From assembly GCA_037447655.1 (NCBI GenBank), contig JBBHKE010001501.1:206377-270376 (forward strand): a DNA stretch of 64,000 nucleotides, given 5' to 3'. The position numbers and the translations under genes were made by a program. Under the pieces are notes generated by a model. The model did not search any database and was not told the DNA's origin. It worked only from the letters and a program-made list of their open reading frames with translations. Of this stretch, positions 33,777-47,689 are shown piece by piece. Each line of letters opens with the position of its first letter. Within the stretch, counting starts at the first letter, position 1. The DNA is from Zygnema cylindricum (taxonomy: Eukaryota; Streptophyta; Zygnematophyceae; Zygnematales; Zygnemataceae).

Positions 33777-35105
33777 TCAGCAAGGAGCTTCGTTTTTACG
33801 ACTTTGATGGTCTTGCGGTTCATCTGGACAGAATCTACACTATCCTTAACTGAGGTCTGGCACTGGGCTACTAGTGAACCGGAGGTGTCACACTTGGCAG
33901 GTAGTGAGACAAGCCTTACGCCCTGACGGCGATCAGGTGTATTTTCTGTATGTGTAGTAGCATTGTTTAGTGGGAACTTCAGCCGTTGCCTGTGCCTTCT
34001 GAGCTCTCCGTTACCCGTTACGAATGTATTTTTTTTGTTGCTGCTGATGTATTTTTTTTGTTTTTTCTTGTTTTGTGAAAGCTGTTTTTGATAGCTGCCC
34101 TGTACATTGTTGAACAGTTCCAACCACAGAACCACCAAGAGCTTCTTCTAGTTTACCTCGTCCTGCCTGTACATTGTCAAATCTTGTCTACAAGAGTTAA
34201 TTGAGTTTGTTTTGAGTGACACTTTTTGTTTTTGGAGGTGTGAATTTACGGCCCCGTCTTTGGCATTACCTCTCAATCTTAGGCTTATGTTGTCCAGATT
34301 TTAGGCTTATGCACATCTTTTTTTGTGCACATAGCATGCTACACTGCCCATTGCTGTTAATTTTAAACATTTTACGGAAAACAAAATGCCAACATTATTT
34401 TCTAACTGTCGGATTTCCTTTTTGAGGCGGTAAAGGTCTGGCCTTTTGGTTGAGTCATTGAAAAATATAATCGAATAGTAGGAAATAAATTTCAAGATGG
34501 TCTACTGCCTGAAAAGAACGGTTTAACACTACCAGCGATGCGCATTGAAGCGCAACAATTCTCTGGCTTTGGAAAATCAAGGCACACTGTTTGTCATTAT
34601 CTGCCCAGGTTGAGGAGCTCTTTCATTTAATTGCTGTCTCCAGCGTGGTTGTTATGAAAGTTCGATGCTTGGAAGACAGGTTCTGGGTCCAGTACCATTT
34701 CGCTGTTAACTTACAGACAGCATTAGTTAATTGTTTGTGTGTAATAGGATAATTACGTATTCTTGAAATGCTGCGATTACTTTCGTATACCAGAGTACTG
34801 GCCGTTGGCCTTTTGTATGACACGCATACAGCAAACTAAAATAACAAGATATTTTGCAGAATTACTCGCTATTATTAGTTGCCGCTGAAGTAATTAACTC
34901 TTAATACTTAGTAAAGAAGTTAATGGTAATGCTACTTTTCTAAGCAGTCATTGTGGTAATTTCTTTTTGTATTAAGTTTGTGCATATTTTGTACGGAGTT
35001 TGTCATTTCAGTCGGTAAATGCTGAAACATGTGTAACTGCGGTTTTCAGTGATCACAGTATCTGCAAATTGTCCGCACGATGGCTGAACTCGCAAATTGG
35101 CCTTC
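33777..35105. other. CUL3 3' flank, no further gene
   Basis: No family resemblance in any frame. T-rich runs near 34030-34070 may belong to the CUL3 3' untranslated region. The stretch from 34860 is AT-rich. Confidence 0.5.
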
Positions 35106-37047
35106 TGACACAGAGACTTGGTCAAAATTCGGCCGAATTAGGGATCCCCACACTAAAAAGAAAATTAAATAAGTCCGCACAAATTTTTCCCACAGAAAGC
35201 ACAGCAAGACCTACCCAACAGCCGGCAATGGGATATGCGACAGTAGTGAAACAATGCGCCAAAGTCCAGCTGAAAATTCAATTATCCGAATGCGGCCTTT
35301 TTCCACTCAATCATGAGGCAAAAATAACTAAGTTAACTAAGTCAAATGTATTTTTCATTTTTTTGGGTTAGAAGAGGCCCTTGAACTACAGTAGAAGATT
35401 TCATTGAATGATGTTTCCCTGAAAATGGAGGAAAATGAGCGAACAATAGCTTTCGCAAAAAAGGCCAGAAAAGTGGTCTTTTTAAATTTGACGGTTAATT
35501 AACAATTAATAAATTATGACGATTTAACGTTTTGATTTTGAGCTGTTCGGTTCAGCAAAATCCAACGATTTGGTTTGGTTGGGAGTTTCCAAACCGAGTC
35601 CTCAACCGTTTAGTTCAGTTCAGACGAGAAAAAGCCGAGCATTCGTGCATTCGTTCAAACCGGGTTCGGCTTGATCTTGGCGTAAAGACAATTCGGAAAC
35701 CGCCTGGACCGAACCAAACAGTTAAAATCCGAAAAGCCAAATTTATCAAATCGAACTGTGAAATATCCGATCGAGTTCGTTCGGTTTGGTCTACTCCAAG
35801 CTGGGCCGATCGCTAAAAACTCGAATAGCGATAGGCGGTGTTCTGTACGGCACAATACTGCACTGTACTGTAGTTTGTACAGCATTTTTTCTTATACTGT
35901 ACTGAACTGTAGCTTCTGTCAGTTACCTATTTACTACTGTACTGTAGTATTTAGTTAGTATTTAGTATTTACCATTTACGAGAAATGCACCCAGACATTC
36001 CGTCAACATCTGAAGCCCATAAAATTGGATTTAACACATTTTTCACATCGACGTCTGGTTGAAGTGGACATGGTGGATGACATGGTACAATGCTTCGCTA
36101 CTTATCCATGCATGGTCGTTCACCATTAAACTTTGAAATGCTTTTGAAATGCGGTGCTGGGAGTACTACCATTCATGCTGATATTCCTCTTGCAAGGCTC
36201 TACGAATTGGAAACTTTTACTTTTTTGAGGGGAGAAAAGGAGAACAAGACACTTTTGTAGGAAAAATCCCATGCAGCACATCGTTCTGGCACAGCAGACG
36301 GGAAAAAATGGCTGGTAGCTCACCAAAACGTGTCCGGAAGATTCGTATCCTCTTTTCGTTAAATGACGGAGCTTTGCATAGAGCGATGAAGTTTTGATCA
36401 TTAACTTAATTGTATTAGAAACGTTTGTTTCAGTTGTATTATTGAAATCATGCTAGTGTTTTGAAACTGAAGGGACCTCAGTGCAAGGATTGGGAAAATT
36501 TTACCGTTGTTGTATTCCTCTCATGTTTTTTTTGACTGAATGACAACAATACTGTTGACCAGTGTTCGTTTCATAGCACTTGTCGAAATTGTCACTGTTA
36601 TTGCATTGAGGCATTGACTAACACAAGGTAGTTTCCACGCTCATTCGATTTATGATCATTTTTCAATGTTGTAGCTGAAGAGGATGAAGTTGTTGCTGAT
36701 GCCCTTGACCAGATGGCAGACGAGTTGGGTGTATTTGCTTCTAATGTCAATTGTGCAAAGTTTGGGAAGCTCAAAAGTGGATTTTTCATTACTGGAGGGG
36801 AGGACCATAAAGTTCATATATGGAATTTAGGAGAGGAAGAGCATTTAAAGGTATGGCTGGAAAGTTCCAGTGCTGGGAAATCCAACTGTTTCAGTGTTCA
36901 TTCCTGTGTGCGTCATGAAGATTAGACAGATTGAAGCGAAAGGACTCCTTATCCATTCACGAAAGCTGTAAGATGACTTCGGACGCCTCCATTGGTGGCA
37001 TCCCTTAGACAATTTTTTTATTTCTTTCCTGGAACACTTAGCTTGGC
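35106..37047 (+). repeat. duplicated block, copy 2 (functional KTN80 5' region)
   Basis: The 1.94-kb counterpart of 29894-32511. It carries the intact KTN80 first exon and part of intron 1. The GTTCGG-rich part lies at about 35536-35842 and the GTAC/TGTACTG-rich part at about 35845-35945. It lacks copy 1's MITE-bearing segment and 44-bp tandem unit. If transcription of KTN80 starts here, both blocks contain a promoter copy. Confidence 0.9.
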
Positions 37048-40000
37048 TTCCACTTTTTATGGCTGTAAGGGTTTGTTATAGCAACGAAGTTAGTTTCGTG
37101 CACCTTATGCTGGAATCGTTTAAGCAATGAAAGGAAGTTTTTTGACCACTTGGAGTTTAATACCTTTTCTTAAATTCCTGAATATGAGAGGAGGCATTGC
37201 CAGGCTTTTCATGTAAATGACTTTCTGTCTATGTTCTGCTATAACTATCTGTCGTAATTTCTGGATCAATATGCCTACATATGGCTTTCTGAAACTTGCT
37301 TCTGGATGGGGCAGACCTTAGTTGGCCACACAAGCGCTGTGGAATGTCTGACTTTGGATGGGAAAGACGAAGAAATGCTGATCACTGGTGCAGCAAACGG
37401 AGCTATAAAGTTATGGGACCTCCAAGAAGCTAAAGGTGATGAAACTATTTTTCTGGCTCTTTCGATGACAACCATCTTTTATTGGTAAATTGTTTGTCAT
37501 GTTTGAAAACAGTTAGCTATTATCTCAGGATACAAGACTAGCCTCCATTCTCTAATTTGATTTTTTTTAGCATATGGCGTTATTGAAATTGGTGCAAAGA
37601 TTCTCTTATGTTGCCTTTGCATGAGTTTTTTCTTCTGCTTTAGGATGTATTGCATTCGTTATGGTTGAGATGCTGGTTCAAATTGGCCATGATCTGTGGG
37701 ATGAGTAGTTGAGATCGGAATGGAATATATTATTGCTGGTGCTGTACGTAGTCCTTGACCAATGTACCAATATCTCTTTATACACTGAGTTCGTTCATTG
37801 CTCCTTTCTGGTTCTAAATTTGTGTTTTTCTCTTCAATTGCTGATTTTCTTGAAGACCATTCCTGTGTGCAGTTGTGCGTACTATGACTGGCCATCGATC
37901 AAACTGCGTTTTTCTTGATTTTCATCCTTTTGGAGACTTCTTTGTGTCTGGATCCACGGACATGAGCGTCAAAGTGTGGGACACTCGTCGCAAGGATTGC
38001 ATTCACACCTATAAGAGCCATACACGTGTTGTGAACTGTGTGCGATTTAGTCCTGATGGCCGTTGGGTTGTTTCCGCTGGAGGGGATGCTCTAGTCAAGG
38101 TGAACTTCCTTTGTTGCGTTACAAAAAGTTGACAAATAAATCCATGCAGTGATGTCTTACACCAAGCTCTAATTGGTTTTTAGGTTAATCGTTTAAATGT
38201 TCTTCCCTTCATCTCCTTGTTGTGGCTGGGGTCAATTTCTGTCTTTGCAGCTGTGGGACCTAACCGCTGGTAAGTTGCTGAAGGACTTCAACCTCCACAG
38301 GGGCGCAGTCAATGCACTTGACTTCCATCCCCAAGAGTTTTTGTTGGCCTCAGGTATTTTCTGTTGATCCCATTCTTGGACCATGCACTTTCCGTTTTTT
38401 TTTTCATTTTGTTTGTTTTAATCTTTGTGAATCAGCTCTCATTTTCAACCCTGGCATAGTCCAAACAACTTTCGCCTGCGCATCCCTGGTTGTGTTAATG
38501 CAAGATATGGCAGACGGATGGCTCTTGATGCTGGGAAAGGTTGGACTGTTCCTGAGGTCTTTGGGTTTTGTTTGCTGTGCAGGCTCTTCAGACCGCACCA
38601 CCAAGTTTTGGGACTTGGAAACGTTTGAGCACATCGGATCTGCTGGACCTGAGGTCAGTCAAGATTTGTGGTGAGAGTTTGCTGTCTATTGTGATCAATT
38701 AGTGAGAAAATCGACGAAGGCTCATGTTTTTGTTGGTGAGGTTTTCTGAATGGTGATTTTACTGGTCCATTAGTTGCCTGAACATGCTTGAGAGATCGAC
38801 TGTTGCAGGGAACGACATTCAGTCACTTGCTCTTGCTGTGCAGGGTAATGAGGTACAAAAGGTGGCATTTACACCAGATGGGAAATCATTGTTGGCTGCC
38901 ACAGATGAGAGTGTGAAGGTATGCCTTGTCGTTGAGCTACTAATTTTACAAATTTGATTATCTTTTGAGCAGTGATTTGTTTGAATCTCAGAAACTCATT
39001 GGTGCATGTCAAGCAAAGCACAGGATTTCGGGAGTGTGTATGATAGTTGGAAAATTGGTTGCAAAAACGGATGTTTCAGTGTCAATTCTTTAAGAGAAAT
39101 TTTGCTGTGTGTTTAATGTTTCTTTCGCTTGAAGCTGCATTGAATTTGTTTAGTGACCTCAACTTTACTGCAAGTGTTAAATGTGATTCGTTCTTTATTT
39201 CTGAGTATGTAAGCTCCTTTTCTTAAGAAAAATGTTGTATTTAGCTGTTACAGATCTTAGGTATTACTGAGCCATTAGGTGTAAGTTTTTGTGTTTCTGT
39301 TGAACAGAGACACGCTTCTCACCCCTCCTGGCCACTCTGATTGTGGATTTGGGGGCTTGATTTGGAACAGTTGTGGGGCTGGGAGCCAATGAGGCCTTTG
39401 GATACCATAGTCGTCAAGTGGGGAACTCTTGGGGATATGACGATTCAGGATAATATGCTGCTTGGATGCTCAGTCAATCAGCCTAAAGCTGGTGTTTGGG
39501 GACTGGATTTGTCGGTAAGAAATTTGGTGTTGGCATATCTTAATATCGGTCGAATCCACTTCCTTGATAAGCATTAGGGAAAATAATGGTGAAATCTGCA
39601 TGTTTGTGGGATTATAATGTCTACACTGTGACTGTTCTCGTCAAAAAGTAAGTATTTTGGAGTTTATTATATTGCAAAACTAAGTTTTGGAGATTTGGAA
39701 AGTTATGGAAACTCGGGTGATTATGAACTGCTTAAATATCATGAAGCAGTGATACATGGGAGGAAGGCGTTTGAAAATTTATGGGAATTTTGATGTCCTT
39801 CAAGTGCAAACTCTTGTTCATTGTATGTTGAGAGTGGGGCTTAGGTTGTGTCATCGTCTTTTGGCACTTATAGAAGCTATGTGTTGGCCCATTTTTACCA
39901 CAGTTTGCTAGCTTGCTTCCACATTAGCAAAATGCTTGCTTTATAAGCTGGTGACGTGAATCCCGATACAAGGTTGAAATGTTTGAGGTGGCAGAAAGCA

Positions 40001-43000
40001 GCAGTTTACACACCTGACTCTGCAAAGAGGCCGAACAAACGTCTCAGCTCATCTACCACGTCACTAGCCCATTCCTTTGAAAATGCACTCATGTTGTCTC
40101 CAAAGTCACCACCCCCATCTGTAAATTTGGCTGCTAGGGAGACAAAGGTATCTCCATTAGCAGGTGAGCCTTTTTTCAATCGTTCTCCCTTTTATCTCTA
40201 ATTTTATCCTCCCCGTTGTGGACCTTTCTCAATTTGTGCTTCCTGATGTTTTCCCTCACTCCTTTTCATGGACATGGACATAAGAGACATGGAAGGGCGA
40301 CATGTCAAGAGCCCTCCTTTTTCTCTCTTAATACGTAGTATTTTAGCTTTTCTAGGTCTGGTAGCAATGTGCTAAATCTTTAAAAAAATGGTTTATATTT
40401 GTTTCATAGCCTGACAACAATGCGAAATCTACCGGATTGACAAAGCTTAAAGCTCTTCGTTTGTTTTCTGGTTTTCAACAGTGTAGGCCAGATTTTCTGG
40501 TAGTTTGTCAGTTGGCATTTTGCAAGTATTGGCTGCTTCCTTTTCTGGCACCTGGAGTCTTTTCTCATTTTCTATGGTTGATTGAGTCACATTGAGGAAA
40601 CAGGGCAGGTTGTTGGCCATAGTGACACAACAGCAGTGCATGAAGAGGATGTTATTTTTTTCTTAAAGCTCTCAGGTGGGCAAAGCTCTTGTTCTGGTTG
40701 TTGAGGAGGTTGCAGGGAAACCTTGTTGCTCGAAAGCAGAGGTCCTTCACCACACAGGAAACTGTGAATTAGGTGAGATTAGTGTGTTCAATGTGCCTGT
40801 AGGAAAATAAAAGTAGATCAAGTTGAAAACGTTTTATGTGAGTTAAGCTTTACTTTTTGTTGACTTTGTGGCACCAAAGTAATAGCGTAGGTCATCAGCT
40901 CCATTTCAATATATAGTTGTAAATGTCTCTAATTACGGCATCTCCATGTTCATTTGGTCGCTATATTTCGGCACTGTTATGTTGTGTCACTATGTAAGCT
41001 ATGCCAAGGCTTCTACTTTTTAAATGTATTTTTTTTCGTAAACTGGGTTGTAAATTCAAGTTCATCTTACAGTGAGTCTAGAAAGATGATCATCAATGAA
41101 TGCCATTTGCTTTATGGGACTGTGGACGTTTGACTGTAAATGTAACGTCGAAGTTGTGTCAAGTCGACAGGGCTGTGGCGTTTGTTTTTCTGGGTTATAC
41201 AAATGCTCCCAATTGTTGGCCTGTCACCATGTAGGGAGACCTGAAAAATTTTTACAGCCGATGCCAGTCAACAGCAATCCTCTTTCCAATCGACCTCCTG
41301 CAAATCCACTCAGGGCGAACTTCACGACAACAACTGTATCTTCACGTCAAAAATCGGCTCAGCCAAAGCTAGTGACAGCTGGTGCTGACCAGCCTGTCGC
41401 AGTATCCACAAGGTTGAGCACTAGGGGAAGGAGATCCTCAATTGGACCTACAGATGTATTGACCAGTTCACAGGAGGGGCTAACTGACACTAAGCGCAGT
41501 ACAGGAAGTATTGATCAGAAAAAGCGTGCTGCGACAACCAATCGCAGAAGATCCTTAGGTTTCACTTCTCAGGTGCAAGTGAGGAATACTGTTGAAGTTG
41601 CGGAACCGGTAATACCAACTGCATACATTATGGCTATGGATTCGACTGTCTCACCTGTCTCAGAAAATCATTTAGGCTCATCCCCTGCCACTTCCCCAAT
41701 ACACCCTGCTGAGCATTCAAGCAAGCCCTTGTTGAAAAGACATGTCGAAGTTGGTGTGTCGCCCATTCATTTTGCCAGATCTGCAGAGTCAACTCCACCC
41801 CTTTCACCTGTTAAAGGGAAACCAAGGCAACAATTTGAAATACAGAGCTCTTCATGGAGTAGTGGCCAAACAAATGGTGACAGCAAAGCTAATGATAGAT
41901 TAAGGCATGGCAGCAACATTCCAATTGTGGCTGTAGAATCAGATGAAAGGATTGGAAAATCAGATGATAATGGTTTTCTTGTAGAAAGTGCAGGAGTTAA
42001 CAGCGTAGCACAAACCTCTGTGGAGTTTCCAACTAAGCTTCCACTGTTAGCTGTAAATACTGTAGAGGATGTCACAAGTGTGAGTGAGAGGAGCCAGCCT
42101 GCATCCACATCCATAAATAAGCCCATCGAGGTGGAAACGTCACAAACAGTGACCTTTTCTAATGCAACATTGAGGTCTTCAGAAGATATGGTTGTTCCAC
42201 AATCGTCATCAATGGCTAGCAGAAATATCCAAGGAACTTTTGAGAAGATCTCGGAACCCTCAGTTGGTCCAAGGACAGAGGAAAATATGCAAGATGGCCA
42301 TGATGGAGATCGGTCCAGGCTCCATCCGTTGCCATTCAGTCAGTTGCAGGATTCAGCAAATGCGGATTTTCATGCACTTCGATCTCCTGGTAAGTTATAG
42401 GTTCTGCAACCTTTGTTTGTCACTTCGTTTTTGTGTCAAAGGTGTGATTAGCTTGATGCCTGTGATGAGTATTGTTATTTTTTTGCAATTAAAATGTCTC
42501 AGTTGACATGTGAATAGAACAGTATGCCCCTCAGCTGGTATTTCTGAGAGGCGCAGGTCAAGGAAACGAGGCCACTCCACCGTCAAGAACAGCTGTCCAG
42601 AGTAGTGGAGTATTAAGAGTGACTACACCGGAGTTGTTATCTGCAGGTGAGGGGCATAGTCAGCTGTCGTAGTGAAAATGGATAAACAGATTGTTGATTG
42701 GATGAGAATGCTCAAATTCCGAGATGAAGGGTAGTTGTATGGCTGGCTGTCTTTTGTTCTTCATGTTTGGCCCTCCATGGTTCTCTTTTTTACTTCAGCA
42801 GTGACTGATGGAGGTCCTTCCCATGCCATGTGTGAGCACTCTTGCCGGCGGTTGTGGATGAGCAGGAGGATTTCGTTGCAGAGTTGACCAAAGGATGCAG
42901 AGATGAGTTTTTTTATTGTTATTGAATGAGATGGCTCACGCAGTTATATGAATGAAATTGATCATCGCATCTTTGTTTGGTTGTAATGGGCGCGCAGGAC

Positions 43001-46000
43001 GAGAAGATGCATCAAATGGTGCCTTACCTCTTGGAATCGCACCTAGCAGGCCATCAAGATCACCAAACCCTGGCATTCAGGGCAAGCCCCTTGGTCTCAA
43101 CGTTTCAGCATTCCTCCCAGTGAGTTCATTTCTGTGGTTCCATTCAAGCTTGCAGAGGTTTCAGTGCTTGATTGTTGTAGGAGGACATTCAACATGAGAG
43201 GGTGAATTTAGGGATAATGTGGAAAAGCTGTTGTTCAATTCTTTTCCCAACACAGACCTTATCTGCCACTTTTCGTTCTCGCCATTACATTAGGGATTGC
43301 TAAGTATGTCCAAACAGCTTCAAGAATGGGTTTGGTTGGCTTGCAGTTATGATCATGACATCAGAAGCGTTTTTTATTTTTGTGATGCAACTCTGCTCAT
43401 CAAAAAGTGGATTTTATAGTAGTTAATGGATTTTATGGTAGTTGATGGATTTCTAAGGCTTCTTGCCATGCGCTGGAACTTATAATAAAGGCAGCGTCTG
43501 GATCTTCTTTTCTGTTTGATGATGCCTTTTATGTAAGTGCTGTTGTGGTGGCTTGGGGTTTCTAATTCAAAAGATTTTCCAGAGCATATTTTATAGCATG
43601 TTTGTGAGATTCTCACAGCTTGGTGTTTGTGAGGGTGACTGGGCAGCAGGGGGGCCTGGTTGTTGGGACAAATGACCATGTCGCACCGGATGTTAAGGAC
43701 GAGGATGTAATGGAGGAGCTGCTGGAAGAACATCAGGCAATGAACATCATTTTGCAGGCCCGGCTGGCTAATCTGCAGGTCTAAAACTTGCACATTCTAA
43801 GACTAAGATGCATTTCTTATACTAAGATGCATTAAGTGAATGCTTCTTGGCTATGTGTGACGTGGCAAATTAGTAAAATGATAGCTAGTTCGGCCTTTGT
43901 ATATATTCAGGTTGCAATTGTAAATTTGGGGTTTTGATCTTTCTTCATGGGGATGAAGAATGTGGCCTCAAATATATTAATCGTTGATTTGTGATCTATT
44001 TTGCACATTCTTGGTGTGGTATGCGATCCTTGTAAAAAGTTTTTAATTACATCGAGTTTGGATTGTTGGCGAGCCAATTTTTTGTTGTTTTTCTCTGTAT
44101 GGTCCACGCATGGATTCCATTCTTGGCTAACCTCTTCAAACGACCCATTCGGTTCCTAGGGTATTTTCCCAAAGTGAGGTGTTTTGATGCAACTTGGGTA
44201 GCAGAACTGCGAGATGTTTCTTCCTTTTTCTTGCCAGAAAGCTGAATCTGTTGGCAAATGTGCTGTCATGCATGTCACGTGGCACATAAATTTTTCGACA
44301 CATTCTCATTCAGAGATTATTCCCGTGAATAAGCAAGTAATGGAAGTGAAATGAATTTCTTGAATTCTTATTATTAGTAGTTCGTTTTTAGGCCATTTCA
44401 AATTTTGGTGGCTGTATATGTGCATGGACTTAATTTTTTGGAACAGATGGCTTTAGGACCGGCCCATCATAGCTGTGCACTCATCAAGCTTTTTTAAATA
44501 TTTCAACCTTCATCTCTGGTGATGGAGATTCCTCATTTTTTGTATTGTTCTTGTGAATGAGCAGGCAGTGAAATCGTTTTGGCTCAAAGACAACGTGAAA
44601 GGCACTCTAGAGATGATGGAGAGGACTGACGACCGCTCGGTACGTATCTTGCTCATTCCAGGTACCATTCCAGATGTATATGTATATAGGGAGGGCCTTC
44701 TTGGCCAGTTTACCTCGATTTCAGCCAGCAGTGGATGCCAGTGGAAAAGCAAGTTATTAGGTCTCTCAAATTTGTGAGGGTCACGGTTGTTCTCTCCTTG
44801 CGGTCTTGTACCTAGGCCCTTTATCCAAGAAAAATACCTTTAGAAAAGTAGGTTGGCCAGAAAAACACTGTTTTGTTTCATCTGTTACTGTTCACTCCCA
44901 TGCCCTCTCCTTTCTCCTCTCATCCTTCATCTACAACAATGTTGCGCACAACGTCATCTACTCGTAGAACCATTTGCTGGTTGTGGTTTCTATTTTTCCC
45001 CTAAAGTCAAAGGCTGACTAGCTGCTGCTATCCTTACCAGAAAACCTTACCCCAAATTTTTTACAAGCTGCCAGTCACCTCATTATATAACCACCTAATG
45101 GAGGTCTGGTATACAGAAGCTGCAGCAAGTTTACTCGCAGGTTTTCACTTTATTCTGTTCGGTTTTTGGTGGCTTTGGGACTTATTATTAAATGGAGGGA
45201 ACTGGTTTTGACAGGTGGTGGTGGATGTGCTAAGCGTTATTGCCATGCACTCGGGGATATTCACATTGGAGGGTTGCGTTGTCCTTCTGCCATTGTTGGA
45301 TGACCTGCTGTGCAGTCCACATGACAGGCATGGACATCTCAATCACCTCATTATGCACAAAATTTCCATGTCAATTTCAGAAAGTGATAAAATAACTGAG
45401 AATTGCTCAGAACCCAGTGGGGTCATTGAGTGTTGACGTATTGGTAGGATCCAGCATGTTGTGGGGACGCCACGACTGTGGATACATTGTTGTTCACTTC
45501 GTAGAAATTGCTGCAGTGGGTTTTCTGGGCTTTTTTTTCTCATCCTTGGCCCAATGGCCCTCAGACTTGGACAATCTACTGGTTTCAGAGGATTTGGAAC
45601 CACCTCAACAAAATGTTGATGGTTCTTTTTTTTTATTCCCGCTTGCACAATGGACAGTTCTGGGTCTTCCAAAGCTTATGTTGACTGAAAGCGTAATGGG
45701 AGTGGACTTCTTTTGTGACGTCAAATAGCAAAAATTATTTGGTTTTTTTCTAGATTCCGTCAGACGATTTCATCTGGTACTCTTTATTGGCTCTGACAAC
45801 GAGGCTTACGAGTTTCAATCAATATGTTTGAATTTAATGTGATGAAGCAGATATGTAACTACAGGGCTATCAATTTTGTCGGAATTACTGAAGAATTTTG
45901 GGGATCTAATACGAGATTCGCGGATGTCAAACCCTTTACCAGGTGTCGATATTGAGGCTGAACGAAGGTAAGAGGTGGTATTTATCCATTTTTGGGAATT

Positions 46001-47689
46001 TACTGGACTGGAGAATGTCGATGTAGAAGAGCTGTCTTCATTTTTCTTCCAAAACTGACTGGCATTGCAGGGACTGATCAAAAGTATAGGAAATTCTTGT
46101 TTAGATTTTGTATAAAGGTCAGTTAAGTCCGCTACATTTGTTGTTTCTTCATGTTTGTATATGAAATTGTGTGGACTGTAGTCAGTACTGGACAGACACT
46201 TTTATGGACAATGATTGTTCACATGGGCCCCCCTCTTATCTTTGTAAAGTAATCTGGTGTATACCAGTGTCATATCCAAACGAGTTTCAAATTTAAGATG
46301 GTCACGGGGTATGTCATAAGACTGTGAATAGTGTCCCATGCATGATTCCATGGGAGATGGGCAATGGCCTTTATGGATGTGAATAACTGCTACACCGTGA
46401 ATCGCTATTAGCGTAATGAAATAGATAGCGTAATGAAACAATTAGCGTTATATAGGCTAATTGGGAATGTCGTTTTTTTTGGAAATAATTTTTATTCTAA
46501 TTTTTTGTATACTCTAATTTGTAAACTGCTTTGTAAAAAATTTCGGTGCAGAATATCTCCACACTAAATATGTGCATGTACGAAATTATTCAAATCGTAC
46601 GCCGTCGCGTTTTTTTGACATCCGCGAATGCCGGAAAATATTTACGCAATTACATGTTAGCGCGACTCCTTGACAGCGTGAATATCTTTTCTGTACTTTT
46701 CTACTTGAAAAAGTACAAAAAAGTACGTCTCTGACAGACCGTACATCACACTATTTACGATGGCACTATATTAAAGTCATGAATCCTATTTTATGGAACA
46801 CCTCAAATGACGTGTAGGAACATTTAGAATGTCTAATTCTATTTGAGAATTTGCCCAAAAAAACAGGGTACCTCAATTAGCGACCAACACGCTAATAGCG
46901 ATTCACGGTGTAGTTGTGCTCAACCTTACCAGTTTCTCCATCATCCTGTTGTCAGGTTTTTGAAAATGGCGTCTGTGTCAGGTTCACAATATTGCATTTT
47001 ATGTCTTTTTGTGTATCGGTGCTTATTGCCAACATGCCGGACCAGACATGTTCCCTTTATATGGTTATTAGTGGCATCCTGTAATTGCCATTTCAACTTT
47101 TTCCGAGAGAATGCCCTGTTGAAAATACGATTACAATGTGACTGTTAAATGTGTGGCTGCATTCGTGCAGCTGAGAATCCCTGCCTTCTGTTGCTTATAT
47201 GTATTATGTATTGATGATTTATTAGGAGAGAGTCTCAACAAAACTACGTGGATAAATATTGTAAACTAAGACACTTCCCCTTGGGATTTCATGCCATTCC
47301 TCATGTCAAGCAGACTCCAAAAGCTGCCTTTTTAAATTGTGTTTATTCCAAATGCAGGCGAGATCGCTGCACCGCATGCTACTCGGGGTTTCAGGCACTA
47401 TATAACAACCTTAGTTTTATTATCAGGTAAGAAACTTTGGCTTAACTGGTAATGCAACTAACGGTAATGACTTAGTTTGTAACTCTGCTTTTCAATGCTG
47501 TGGCGGTACGAAATTTTAAATCCCAGGTTTTGGCACATGGCCTTCATTTTTGTTCATCAGTTTGTGACTTACTAAGCTGTCAGTACTGACAAGATGACGT
47601 GGAATATTTTTGATGTCTCCTTTGCCAGGAAAGGAGGAATTGTTGGCAAGGATGCTAAAAGATGCTTCGATGCTATTGAAAACCTTTAG
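36713..47689 (+). CDS. KTN80: katanin p80 WD40 repeat subunit B1 homologue
   Basis: KTN80 is the regulatory subunit that brings the katanin p60 ATPase to microtubule crossovers and branch points for severing. Coding exons: 36713-36850, 37315-37435, 37873-38099, 38251-38353, 38583-38653, 38844-38918, 39371-39514, 39995-40163, 41235-42389, 42557-42646, 42998-43119, 43650-43778, 44565-44639, 45215-45327, 45851-45967, 47358-47426, 47629-47689. Phases agree throughout and give 992 codons. Residues 1-293 are WD40 repeats (SNVNCAKFG, GGEDHKVHIW, GHTSAVECL, AIKLWDL, TGHRSNCVFLDFHPFG, VKVWDTRRK, FSPDGRWVVS, LWDLTAGKLL, TKFWDLETFEHIG). Residues about 350-800 are a serine/proline-rich linker. The end (about 806-992) is the con80 domain that binds p60 (DEDVMEELLEEHQ, SFWLKDNVKGTLEMM). 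The start is shorter than in other plants, which have about ten more residues; an upstream exon is possible. Intron 14 has a GC donor. An exon between 40163 and 41235 cannot be excluded. Confidence 0.93.
45328..45850 (+). other. GC-AG intron of KTN80
   Basis: The exon ending ATGACAG is followed by GC instead of GT. The acceptor is GAAGCAG before ATATGTAACTACAG. Only this pairing keeps the frame and gives SPHDR joined to YVTTGLSILSELLKNFG, which aligns with other katanin p80 C-termini. GC-AG introns are a known minor class spliced by the major spliceosome. Confidence 0.75.
46393..46910. mobile_element. TA-flanked MITE, copy 2 (in KTN80 intron 15)
   Basis: 518 bp with near-perfect inverted ends, CACCGTGAATCGCTATTAGCG and its complement, between TA dinucleotides at 46391-46392 and 46911-46912. 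It contains CCGTACATCACACTATTTACG-like internal sequence shared with other copies. It lies wholly within the intron 45968-47357. Confidence 0.88.

Noticed and set aside
29894-37047. The two blocks as a pure assembly duplicate
   Set aside because: Scattered substitutions, a MITE-bearing segment and a 44-bp tandem unit in only one copy argue for real paralogy, although misplaced alleles cannot be fully excluded because of the gap.
41767-42126. 119-codon frame antisense to KTN80 exon 9
   Set aside because: It is the shadow of the long coding exon; no independent evidence.
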